Source: Salminus brasiliensis
Lineage: Eukaryota; Chordata; Actinopteri; Characiformes; Bryconidae
Assembly (NCBI RefSeq): GCF_030463535.1
Contig: NC_132900.1
Location: forward strand, 28,185,956 to 28,249,955
Length of the DNA stretch: 64,000 nt
Direction of reading: 5' to 3'
This document shows, piece after piece, positions 9,561 through 22,634 of this stretch. Under the pieces are notes generated by a model. That model saw nothing but the letters and a program-made list of their open reading frames with translations. It did not search any database and was not told the origin of the DNA. The translations under genes and the position numbers were made by a program. Positions within the stretch are counted from its first letter, which is position 1, and every line of letters starts with the position of its first letter.

Positions 9561-12500
9561 TACTAATAGCCTAACTAGCCGCCACAGCACATGAACGCTG
9601 GCGACGTCTCCTTTCGGTCCATTTAGTCCGTTTGGGACGTCGGACTTTCCCTAACAGAGCCTAATATCCTAATATATAGCTAGCCTAATATCCATAGCCT
9701 AAGGTCCCAGGACCGAGTAAATGAGGGTGTCCTTATTTATCAGCAGCCTGCCAGAGGAGAAGCTGCTGAAGGGGTCCAGCTGCACTCTTTCCTGACACTT
9801 CTGCACGTTAAAATAGCTTAAAAGACAACTCTACAGGTGATGCACTACATGGACAAAAGTATTGGGACACCTGCTCATTGATTGTAGTTAGCTGTCGTCC
9901 ATAATCCAGGGTAATCAGCGACAGGAGCGTTAACTAGATTGTGAGGTCAGGTTGTTGGGTGATCATGATCACCACCTCATCTCATCTCATCCCCAGCTCC
10001 CCATCTCATCCCCAGCTCCCCATCTCATCCCCAGCTCCCCATCTCATCCCCAGCTCCCCATCTCATCCCCAGCTCCCCATCTCATCCCCAGCTCCCCAAC
10101 TCATCCCCAGCTCCCCATCTCATCCCCAGCTCCCCATCTCATCCCCAGCTCCCCAACTCATCCCCATCTCCCCAACTCATCCCCAGCTCCCCAACTCATC
10201 CCCAGCTCCCCATCTCATCCCCAGCTCCCCATCTCATCCCCAGCTCCCCAACTCATCCCCAGCTCCCCATCTCATCCCCAGCTCCCCAACTCATCCCCAG
10301 CTCCCCATCTCATCCCCAGCTCCCCATCTCATCCCCAGCTCCCCAACTCATCCCCAGCTCCCCATCTCATCCCCAGCTCCCCAACTCATCCCCAGCTCCC
10401 CATCACATCCCCACCATCCATCACCATCCAGAGAGCACAGTTCCTCCACTGCTCCACAGCTGGATACTGGAGAGGGGAGGGGGGGAGGGGGGTTGCTTTA
10501 TACCCCTCTAGCTAGGGGTGGGGCGATATGGTAAAAATACTATTTATAGACTACACAATATTTATCACAGTACATGTAATCACCGATCAAATACATCAGT
10601 AGTGACAGATTTTTATAAACGACTATTCAGATCCTCTCCCGTACTAAATACAGAGATTTTAAACCAGTCTAATTACACTGTTAGTAACGAAACCTGCAGC
10701 TCATCCATGTTTATTAAGCACTAACAGTCTCCTCCATATGCTTAGAAAAGCATACTGTGATCACGATCGATAAAATATGCCCAGTCATATTGCCCAGCTC
10801 TGCCTCTAGCCCACGTCTGGCATTAGGCAGCATGGTGCCAATAGGTTCATGCTTATCTGCTCCGGAGAGTCCCATTCTATTCTATTGGCAGTACGCCTCT
10901 ACTTCTAGACAGGCTGTGTGTGTGTGTGTGTGTGTGTGTACATTTGCACATCTATGTCAGCAATGGGTGCAACTTAAAGTAGCTGAATGCATACATTAGA
11001 AATGTCCGCAAACTTTTGGACATCCAGTGCACTTCTGGTTCTGCTTGTGTGACTAGTTTGTAGAAAGCTGAGGTTCATAGCAGGGCTTTGTGAAGAAAGC
11101 ATTGCCCAGGAGACATCCTGAAGTATCCAGACATCCCTTGTCATCAGGGAATCTCTCTACTTTACGTCCGTCTGCAGACGCAGGCCTTCATTCACACAAA
11201 CAGCTTGTAGCTGTGAGCTCCATAGAAATGCGCTGCCAATAAAGTTGCCCATGTCCAATACCAGCATCATCTAGAGGGGTACAAAGCCCTGGTTGTTGGA
11301 GCTGCGATCTCTGGAGTGATGGAGCGCCATCCATCCAGTACCTTTGGGATGAGCTGGAAGAAGCAGTAGCAGAAGCAATCCTCTAACATCAGCAGCTGAC
11401 CTCACTGACGTTTTTGGGGCTGAGTGCAGTCAAATCCTCAAACATCTAGTGGAGTAAAGGCTGCACAGGTAGGGTGGGGGGGGGGGGTCAGTTGATTTCT
11501 GAAGATATGTTAGATGGCAGTGAAGTAGTTTAATAAGGTAGGTGTAGTGGTGGGTTCGCGTTCTGTGTCAAGGCATTTTCCTAGTCTTCAGCATTCACAC
11601 CAGTGTCATTTAAAGCCATGCTGCAGTGTGTGTTGTGTGATCTCAGAGCTTAAAGCATGTATTAAATTGTGTACATCATTGCCTTGTATGGTATATTACA
11701 TCAGGGCAGATTGTATCTGAGGTTATTTACTTCAGGCTGCATTTTTGTTGTTTTTGAGTAAGCATTAAAAGCCGATCAGCATGGTTTTATTCAAGAATGC
11801 ACCAAGATCAGATTTTCAAGTATCTGGTGATACCGAGTACCAGTACCGACACCAACTCTGGCTTAAATACTGAATAGACTGCACTTTTTTATATCTGATC
11901 CCAAATCATATTTAATAAGCTTGAAAGAACAGCGTTTACTGGTTGAGTAACTGCAGGTTTAAAACGTTTCAGAGCTGTGAAACCCAAAAAATTGCCACAA
12001 TGCAGAAACACGTGAAGCTAGGGAAGCAGGTCGAGCTTAACCAGATTATAACTGATTTGTAATTGGTGTTTAAATTCACATTTCAGAGCAGTGACAAAAT
12101 TGCCTGTTAAGAAACAGAAAAGTGCTTATTCAGCCATTTCACATTCAGGTGCACAAGCTGCTAAAACTCAACTTTTGGGTTCAGAACCAAAAAAAAAAAA
12201 CACCACATGGAAACAAAGTGCTGATGTAAAATTTCCATTAAATGTCTGTTTAATGGTCATAATGGTAATAGCTATTTATGACTGGCTTTTACTGGTTATT
12301 TAAACAAAGTATGCAAACAAAAATGTACTAAAACTAAGTGTAGGGTGTCAGTAAGCTTCATGGTATCACTGTTTTCTATTGCAGAGACTGATACTGTGTG
12401 TAAGTGCCGTTTACTTTGTGGGTTAGTTTACTTGCTTGCTTTCACTTCAAGTGTGTTTATTATGTTTATTATTGTCTTTTACAGTGTAACTATGTCTTCC

Positions 12501-15451
12501 CGGCTGACGTTCTGGCTGATGTCAGGGAAGTCACAGCTGCTTTTCCTGATCTGCAACTGCATGAGGAGTATTACTGTAAGTTTAGTTTTTATTACAAGAA
12601 GACCTGCTGACCTGCTGTTACTCACTTCAATATGCCGTATCGCCCATGCTGCTTCCTGTTGTGTTTTGCAGTCTGTTGAGTTTGTTGTGCAAGCAAACTT
12701 TCGACCGTAAATGGTGTCTTTTTGCCTCTGCAGATTATCCGAACAACGACAGGAAGAAGCTGGTTAACTTGCGTGGCACCGTCCCCATTCTTTATGAAGG
12801 TAATAACAAATTCCACAAAAAAAAAAAAAAAAGAAATTCTTCCCCACCATCACATGCATAGCTCAGGAAATGTGTGTTTCACAAGGTAACAAATACAACA
12901 TCCCAGTGTGTATCTGGATTCACGAGACCCACCCACAAAACCCGCCACGGTGCTACGTCTGCCCTGCTCCTTCCATGGTGATTAACAGCAGGAGCAGCAG
13001 TGTGGACGCCCGAGGCCATGTGCGTCTTCATTGTCTCAGCAACTGGAAAACTGTGAGTCAAGCATTCACACCTATCCATATGACAGACTCCGATACCATT
13101 TCCAGTGCGGGATTTTGCAGCTTCTTATTATTTACTTGACAGGGCTGGTCCAACCTGTCCATTGTCCTGGAGGAGATGGTTGCTGCATTTCAACGGGAAA
13201 CACCCCTTTTTGCCACTCGTCCAGTACAAGCTGACAAACTACCTCCTGGCACAAAACATTCACCTGCAGAATGGCACGATCATCCCAGACCTGCTTCGAC
13301 TCATGGCAGGTCAGTAGCACAAGCTGAAACACTAATGGGACTGGAATTTTAGAGGAGTACCCACCCCAGTCTTTAAACACTGGAAAAAAAAACATTTTGA
13401 TAAATATAAGTATAAATACAGTACTAAAACAGTATACATGAAATGATCTGAATAGACCTGATATTATACATTTAATATATTGAAGTGAATTTATTGGTTC
13501 ATATTGCAATTACAGTGTAAATTACTATATATCAGCATGTCAACCCTTGGTGTAATTTGAAGGATTTGCCTGCATTATTGTTGACCAAGATGATTTACAG
13601 TAGAGCTGGGCAATATGACAATATTTTATGGTGATAAATGATGTTATTGTGATACACAATATGCTTTACAAGCATATCGAGGATATTAATATTTTGGGTC
13701 ATGCGTCCTGCCTAATATCAGCAGCCGGAGCCCGAAAGAGCACAAGGGGCCTTGCTCTCTCCGTGTAGGTAGATGTCGCTCTCTCTCTCCCCATATCACT
13801 TCAGTGTGATGCAGTGTGATCATCAGAGCTGGTACCCAGTGCTCATCTCTGAGCGTGTTGGTTGCCCAGTGGTGTTGTATCGGCTGCAGTACGAAAAGAG
13901 CATTACATGTGATGGGGAGAGTAGGTTGTTTAATTGGGTAATTTGAAAAGTATTGGGGGAAAAATATATAGGCTCAAAATTAAGTAAAAAAATCTATATA
14001 TTTTATATAAATATATAAACATATATAAAAATAAGCAGGATAAAGACATATAATAAAATGCCAAATCTTGTAACAGCTTTTGTTTGTTTTGTGTTTTTGC
14101 AGTTGGCCTCACGCTGGCAGTAACTCTGTGCAGAGGAAATCCTCTCACCCTGAGATGTTCCCGTCCTCTATGAGCCATTCTGCCAGCAACAGTAAGCTCT
14201 CCCCTCCCTTCCTAGCGCCTGTTTTGCACAGAATGATTTCCTGAATGAGAATGAGTTCTGTTTAATCATAAAATCATAAACTATTGCGACACTGCAAACT
14301 TTCGTTTTAGTTTTCTTGCTTCTGTCTCTGCTCAGCCCTACCCAAGAGTGCCAAGGGTGCAGATGAAGGGAGCAGTGTGAAGAGATCCTACACACAGGAG
14401 CTGTTAGACTTTGGAATAACATTTGGAGCACCAGACGTCCAAAGCAACCGTGCCACAAACCCATTCATCAGCAGCGGCACTGGTAAAACCTTGTGTTTGT
14501 TTGTTTATTTTTTGTATGTTTTGTATCATGGCAAGGAACAGACAGACCCAATTTCCATTTAGAGACATGCTAGACATGGTAAGGTATTCATCAGGGGTGT
14601 TTCTAGACTCTACTTGTTGGACTGGGTCACACAGAGGATTTAGAGGGGCACAGCTGTACTCTCTGCTTGTCTAATAATATTATTTAGTAATAATAGTCAT
14701 TTTAATAATATGGCAACAACTAGTTAGAAATAACATTCTGGTTATTATTATAGTTATTATATTAGAACTATTACTGTGATACATGCACTAAATAAATATA
14801 CATGTACAATTGTTATTCCCTCTTTGCATCATCTGCCTTTGCTTCAGGGGTCTAATATGTAGCTATTTTTGGTAGGTTATACAGTTAAAAGTGGCCTAAC
14901 CCGAAACATATATCAATGAGCTATTATTACGTTGTCTGTTGCCTGCCAAATGTCAGGGACTTTGACTTATGAACTTTATTGTCATGTAGACTATACAGCA
15001 GGAGCGCACAGCTAAACGGGATTGCGTTTCTACAGACTCCAGTGTGCAAGTATAACACAAAATAATTACGCTAGACAAGTAGACAGATCAGACAGCAGCA
15101 ACAGACATAAAAATATACATTTACATTACATTTAGATTTACGGCATTTACCTGACGCTTATCCAGAGCGGCTTACAAGGTTACTTGTATTACAAGAGGTG
15201 GGCCAATGTAGTGTTGGGAATCTTGTCCAAAGACTCAAAGATTATTGGTGTAGCGCAGCATAGTCACCCAGACCAGGAATCGAACCCCAGTCTCCCACAG
15301 GGTGTGGTAACCCAGTGGCAGGCAGTGGTGTTATCTGTTGCACCACACCAACCATTCTATACACAATATATGGCATACAAAGCATGTGTAGAAAAATATA
15401 TTGCACATAGTTAGAGTATTGCACATTGTTTACAGTGGTACCCACTCTGTG

Positions 15452-15511
<60 letters not shown>

Positions 15512-18500
15512 TGCTGTGGCATTATGGGAAATGTAGTGCCTGGTGGTGGTGAATTTGTGTGACGTGAACTTTAGTTCTGCTCAGCAGTGCAGGGTAAAAT
15601 TGACTTTTTGACGCTGTGATTTTATATATATATATATGTGTGTGTGTGTATGTACAGTATATATAACATGTATGTATAACATATTGTTGTGTCAGTTGTT
15701 TGTTACAGTTCAGATTTCCAGCAGCAAACGTTATTTTTGTTTTATTTAAATAAAAGATTTTGTCTTTTCTAGCGCCAAACACAAATGTCCCTAATCCAGA
15801 TGACCTTGATCACCTGTTTAAAAGCCTTCAGCTGGAGAGAGTTGTCAATATGTACCAGCTTGACCACAGAGACAGAGGTAAGAAGCTGAAAGTGAAGAAT
15901 GCCAAATCACCTAATTTAAACTAATTAAACAAATATTTCCTCTGAAATGTTTATAAGCAGTTATTTGCATATATAAATGCTCCTACAGAGGATAAAATGA
16001 CACAAAATCCACAGATTGTCTTTTATGAATTCCTTAAATAAATATTAATTAATTAATATGAGCTCTTTTGTATTCTTCTTTTATAGATATTCCCCATGCT
16101 TGGAGGCAGAGTCAGGGGCATGAAGACGGTCGCTTTGCACAGCCAGGCTTACTGGATAATCGGCACAGGGTGTTGGTCAGCCATCTCCCCGTAGGGGTCT
16201 CTCCAAACAAAATGAAAAACAAGCTCACTATTTACTTCCAAAGGAAACAGAACGACGGAGGGGAGGTGGTGGCAGTGTTGTACCCTTCTGCCCAACCAGA
16301 TCAGGCTGTGGTCACCTTCAGACACTACAAAGGTACCTGGAATGAAGTGATCTTAAAACTAGGGGTGTTGATCTTTGACCTCATGATTAGTTTGGGTACA
16401 TAGGTCATAAATGCTGATGCTGAAACTCAATGCAGAGGTTTAAATCAGGACAGGTCTAAAATGATTAAGCACTGAGCTTAGTGAAAAACAGTAATTCAAG
16501 CTGTAATTTTCTCAGAAGACGGCTGGGAATTACCAGCGGAACCCATGTAAATTTAATCCCATCTGAATAGGGTTTACAACATATGTCTGAATTATTGACA
16601 TGGAAGTGGAACACTGTAAAAAAAATAAACCCATCTTATGCAGACTATCAAATCATAAACTTGGTTTTATGCCCAAGTCTTCATTAATAAATTAAGATTC
16701 TTTCAAAAGTCTGGGTTTTTTTGGAGTACGCTGTGCCATGCCAACCTAATTTGTGTAAACATTTCATGCAGATGCAGAGCATGTTCTAAGAGAGCCAAAC
16801 CGGGTCATTACGGTGGACGACCAGCAAGTTCTCATCCAGGTGAAAAAGTTTGAGGGCTCTCGGGTAAGTGGACTGTAAGTCAGAGCTCACGGAGTCAAAC
16901 GCCTTCTTCCACATTTCTCCTCTAACTCTGAACCCTTCACCGCCAGGTGCTCATCCCGGAGGGCGTTGGGGGCGAGAAAGCAGAGATGTTCAGGACCATC
17001 CTGAGTCTGGAGGGCTGCAGTTTCAGCTCTGCAGATGTGCTAGAAGCTGTGCAGGCGTGCCGAGACCTCCCGTCCGCACTCAAGTACCTCTCTCATGACT
17101 GCCCCATCTGCCAGGAGCAGATGTCCTTCAGCAAGGTGAGATAACACTAGGCCCTTTCTTCTCAAGGTTAGCAGAGCTGTTCTCAGTCCGAGTCCTGGGG
17201 GAGTTTTGTGTTTCTCCTGCTTTAGCACACCTGATTTAATTCAACTGTCTATACAGGTTTGTTTAGTGTTAAAGAAGTGCTTTGCTTAACCAAAATGCTA
17301 TTCAAAGTGCTAGTCTGCTGCTTTGGAGAAATAGAAACCACAGAGGCAAGTCTATTTAGAGCACTGTATTACTGACACTGTATTCACACTGTCATCTATA
17401 AACATGAACAGAAACCACATAAGTGAATCTACTCTAAACACTAAATGTAAACTCTTGCTACTTTTTCTGTCCTCAGATGATCACCATGACTCACTGCTCT
17501 TGTACGTTCTGCGAAAGCTGCTTCAAGGCCTACTTTTCGTCTGTTATTAAAGAGAAGAGCATCGTCCATGCGGTTTGCCCACTGTGTAACCAGCCCGATG
17601 TACGTGGAGCAGGACGCAGGGAGGAGTCCATGGAGTACTTCAGTCTTCTGGACACGCAGGTCTGCAAGCGAGACAGGGTTTAACATGTTTCATTTGATGC
17701 ATTGTCGTTTTTTTTTTATGTGTCTGAACAGGTGAATGAGACCTGATTTAGAATGTTTTTATTCTATAGCTGTCTTTTCTGCTCCTATCTGCTATCTGCT
17801 GCACACAGATCAGGCATTATCTGGACCCACAGACCCACGAGCTGTTTCAGAGGAAACTGAGGGACCAGGCTTTGCAAGAGATGCCGAACTTCCGCTGGTG
17901 TGCTCATGTAAGCAGTTCTCTGTCTCAGTCCTTCAGCACACCTACAGTTTCAGCAATGCTAATGTTTTAGTGAAGACGAGACGGCATGTGTACATTTGCT
18001 TTTATGTAAATTAACAACCAGTGGTTATACCTCACTACTAGCAATATTCCCTAGAGATTTCCAGATCAATATATATATATTTTTTTACCCCCTATCTGAT
18101 TCGAATCTCTTAATTCTGACTATCGATCGTTACTGATCTTTGTATTTCTATAAATAATACAGCAACGACTGTTTTAAACTCTGGTGTCTGAAGAACCTCC
18201 TCATCGGTTCTGAATGTGCTGTTCAGAGCTGGTTTAGAACCAAAGAAAGGAGCGTGGTTCTCTCGCTGGTAGAACAGAGCGCTTCCACCATACTTTGGGT
18301 TTTAACCAGGCGTAATTCAGGAGTAAAGACTGGATGGGAGGAACGTTAGATCTTCCCAAATGTATGTAATGGACTAAAATATCTTTGTTGCTGCACTACT
18401 ACAGCCAAACTGGGTGTTATTTCGGCAGCGTGGAGAGGAACGGCAGAAAATACGACAGTTAATCTGTCAGAAGAATATCTAAACTCTCCACTCTTCCAGA

Positions 18501-21500
18501 TAATAACACACTCTTTACCTGCTGCTCTGGGAGCAGTCTGCTGTTGCTGTGTCACATTTACAACAAGTTTTTCTCTTCCCCAAACTCTCCGTAACACCAT
18601 AATTAATTAATGCAGCGGTCGTGGTTCTGCTGTTGAAATGTACACTCTGTAACTGCAGCACTATATAAGGTGGAATAAAGAGTTAGTATTAGAGACCAAC
18701 TTTAGCTTTTGTGTTGGCTACTAACTGGTAACAGCACCACACTTATCAGTTCAAATAAAGCTCTGTTTTGTTTTGCTCACCGAAATAAAGTCACAGAATA
18801 TTCCAGGATAGTTTTTGAAAAAATAAGAAGTTTGTCTGCAGCAGCTGAGGATCACGCCTGTTAATTGGGCCTAGACGACAACAAACCTTAAAACCTGATA
18901 CCCAGTCCATTAAAAACGCCTGGATCAGCCACTGATCCTGAGTCACTGGACTGTATCTGGACATCCCTTATATTCACATTTGTGTGTTTGTTTGTGTAAA
19001 TCTCTCTCTTTCTCTCTCTTTTTTGCTCTCTCTTTTGGCAGTGTTCTTTTGGGCTTCTCCACGAGGCTGACAGACTGAGGATGGATTGCCCCAACTGTGG
19101 AAAGAGCACATGCTTTAATTGCAAGAGCCCTGTAAGTAAAGCTTCTACAAGAGGCCATTACAGCTCTATGTCACCATGCTCACAGTGCTAATTTGCAATT
19201 ACATAATGTAAGGACTACTTCCACCGAAACTGAATTACTTTGTTAATGATGAATGAACATGAGTCACTGATTACTATCATGCGTTTAAGAATGTCTATTT
19301 TTCTGATATTGTTAGCATTTTTGAGGGGGGGGGGGGTTGCAAGCTGATCGTTAAAGGTTCTTCTTATTCAGTTATGCTTTTAATTTGGACATCTCTATTC
19401 ATTACTGCATGTCTGTTGCAGTGGGCTTCCCAACATGAGGGACTATCCTGTGAGAAGTTCAAGGAGTGGCAGCAGCTGAATAGCCCAGAATATCAAAACT
19501 CACGTCTGGAACTTCTTCTCAGCAGGAACAAAATAGGTCTGATGCTAAGTACTATAAATACATATAATGTGTAAATACCTAAATAAGCTATGGTAATATC
19601 CCAGGTTATTTAGATTTAGGTTAAGGATGGGCAGTCGAGTATTTCTAAGTGTATTTCCATATTGCCCACCAATAATACATATAGTCCAGCCCACTGTTCT
19701 CTCATACCTGCATCTGTAATAATTCTTTTGTCCTGGGTTATGGTGTCCTTCCCACAGACAAAGCTCTCTGTAAATATACTGCCTTGTTTTTTTTTCACAG
19801 ATTGTCCAAAATGCAAGTTCCGCTTCTTTCTATCTAAAGGTGGCTGTTTACATTTTAAGTGCACTCAGTGCCAGCACGAGTTTTGTGGAGGCTGCAGTCG
19901 TCCATTCAGAAACGGCTCTGTGAGTATTTCCCTCTCTCTCAGCTGTCTCACCAAGCTGTCCTTTTATTGGGCATTCATAGAACACCTGCAGGTATACTGT
20001 GTCCAAATGTTTGTGGACACTTCTTCTAAAATATACAGTCAGCTACTTTAAGTCGTCCCTGTTTCTGACACAGTTGTGCAAACGCACACTCGCACACAGC
20101 TTGTGTAGGCCCCGTAGAGAAGCTTTGCCATGTCTAATAAATTCCAGGTTTGGGCTAGAGGGATATAAAGCCTCCCCTGGAATTGAGCTGGAATGATGAT
20201 GGTGCTCCATCCAATCCTTTTGGGTGTGGTTGAGGACATCCTGAAACTATCACTGAAACAAATCTAATCCTCACAGCAGTGCTCCTCCAAAATCTAGTAG
20301 AAAGCTTTATTCCCTGGACAGTAGAGACAGTTACTCCAGCAAAAGCAGGAAAAGCACTCTTTTAATACATTTGATTCCAGAAGAAATCTTGTGTGCACTT
20401 GTGTGGGTTCGTTCAGGTTTGTCCCATAAGAATCATGACATCACCAGCATTCATGCTATTTTAGTAATGTAGTTATTGAGTTAGTAAGATTTTGTATTTG
20501 AAAAGAGATGTCACACAACCCCTATTAAATACAAAAATAATCTTATTCCTTCAAGCATTTGTGCCACAAACAAGCAAGACTATTTTGGTGTGATTTGGCC
20601 TCTGATGTGGGGCTGAGCTGCAAAACAGGCAATAAAATTTCATTTCTCAAAAATGGTGCCAGCACAAACAGTGAAAACGAAGATCTAATTTTATTTAATT
20701 TCTAATTTGAGGCTAGCAGGGTTCGAGATCTTGCAGGTCTGTACTTATATATTATTATATATAATTATATATTATTATATTATATATGAGTGGCTTTATT
20801 GCTGAGATGCTCCAACCTCTAAAGTATCTAACCCTAAATTACTCACTGTGTGCTGAGGTGGCTGCCCACCATTCCGGTTGTGTGTTCTCACTGTGTAAGT
20901 CACTAGTATGTGTTTACTGCAATAGGTGAGTTAAGTGGCAGTAAAGGTGTACTTAATCTCACTCCTGTAGCTTAATAATATGTTAATGATAAAACTTACA
21001 GCATAATACTGACTTGTTTGTGCATCGTTTGTCATATTTTCACTGTCTTCAGCTGAGGAAATAGAATTTGTATTGTTTGTCTGTGCAGGCATGCGATTTC
21101 TCCGCTGAATGCGGCACTAAAGGGTTACACGCCCACCACCCTAGAGACTGCCTGTATCACCTCAGAGACTGGAATGTGGCCAGACTGCGCAGCCTGCTGC
21201 AGGTGGGTGCTTTCTCTGAGGCTCTCTGTTGGTGAAGTCCCTCTTTTGGTTTCACTGGCTTTGTGACTTACATCTACTTGCTTTTCCAGCACCATGGAGT
21301 CGCGCACCCGCTCATGTACAGACAGAGGGAGGGATCTATTCAGGGTGGTCAGAGAGGTATTTGATTGATTAGAAGCTTTAAAAAAAAAAAAAGGGCATTG
21401 TGTGTAAAACCGCAGTCTGAGATTGTATCTCGTAAAGATTGATGTCTTTGCTGCTCAGTTTGCTCTGTATTAAAATCTGCAACATTTAAAGCATAGTGTA

Positions 21501-22580
21501 ATTCATTTGTAAATAATTATTTTTAATTATTTTATAATTAATTATATTAAATGCTGTAAATCATGATTGCATCTCTTGCAGTTGTGTGTGCCGTGTTGGA
21601 GCACAAAGAGATGGGGAGCATGAGAGAAGAACCCTGTGGGCGGCCGGCGTTACCAGAATACAATAGTTACTGCACGTATGTCACACTTTCACGTTCTACA
21701 CCACTGCCACTCCTAATTATCGATTTCAGCAAATGATCCATTTATATACACCAATCATCCATAACATTAGTACCACTGACTGGTAAAGTAAAAAAAAAAA
21801 CATTAATTATCTTCATCTACAGTGGAATCTGTCAAGGGGTGGGATCTGCATATTAGACAACAAGTAAACAGTCAGTTCTTGAAGGTGATGGGTGTAAAAA
21901 GCAGGAAAAATAGTTAAGCGTAAGAATCTGAGACACTTTGACGTGATCCAAACGGTGATGGCTAGAAGACATCTCCAAAACAACAGGCAGGTCTTGTGGG
22001 TTTTTTTCTGATATGCAGTAGTCAGTATCTACCAAAAGTGGTCAAAGAAAGGACAACCAGCTGGCGACAGGGTCATGGGCACTTAAGGCCCTACCTCACC
22101 ACTTACAGTACAACAACATGATCTTGGAGCCAGAGACCACAGGACACCTTTCGAGGTGTTGTGGAATCCATATTATGGATTATATATGGTATCAATGTTA
22201 TGGCTGATCAATGTATGTCATATATTGTAAACGCAGAACTCTCAGAAACAACTCAGAACAATGGGAAGGGGGATAACGCTATTAAAAGCTCAAAACCTGA
22301 AAAACAGGGAATGGATTGTGGGGAAAATTTAGTGTTTAATAATCTTTAATTCACTCTAGAAGGTATTTAGTAAAAGCAGTAGCGGTTCATCATTGCTGCT
22401 TTTGTCTTCTGTGGCTTGAGCACTTTCCAAAATGATTATATGAATAATTATATGAATACTGTAATACTGTAATAAACTCATACAAACCAGTCTTTAAAGG
22501 TAGAATGTTTAGAGGCTCTGATTAATATCCTTTTGGTGCAAATTGATGAGTTTATATACGTGTGTGTGTGTGTGTGTGTG

Positions 22581-22634
<54 letters not shown>

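Larger units (their letters stand above)
9848..11028 (-). mobile_element. Non-autonomous DNA transposon, family A, expanded copy
   Basis: The copy runs from ATGGACAAAAGTATTGGGACA at its left edge to the inverted counterpart ending TTTTGGACATCCAGTGC near 11,028. Internal landmarks shared with the other family A copies, in reverse order here, are the CTCATCCC segment, 'tttatacccctcta', 'attctattggcagta' and 'atttgcaca'. Two things inflate it: a 19-bp minisatellite at about 9,976-10,409 and a nested unrelated element at about 10,513-10,800. Confidence 0.7.
9307..12484 (+). other. Intron 1 of the UEV-RBR gene, largely filled by repeats
   Basis: This 3.2-kb intron holds a non-autonomous DNA element carrying a 19-bp minisatellite, a nested ATATTGCCC-type element, a (GT)n run near 10,917-10,939 and a second partial copy of the non-autonomous element near 11,190-11,475. 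From about 11,480 to 12,480 no exon-like segment could be supported. Confidence 0.6.
14483..15772 (+). other. Intron 7 of the UEV-RBR gene
   Basis: This 1.3-kb intron holds a tRNA-derived SINE at about 15,117-15,357, a long (TA)n tract at 15,454-15,506 and a shorter one at 15,624-15,637. There is no exon-like sequence otherwise. Confidence 0.6.

Noticed and set aside
9976..10409. Regular repeats that might suggest a CRISPR array
   Set aside because: Units are contiguous with no spacers, inside a eukaryotic intron. This is a minisatellite.
9941..10534. Proline/serine-rich 197-residue reading frame
   Set aside because: It is the translation of a 19-bp minisatellite. All + strand frames stay open because the period is not a multiple of three, and it lies in an intron.
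12870..13139. Stand-alone 89-residue protein
   Set aside because: It is exon 4 of the UEV-RBR gene read through its splice sites.
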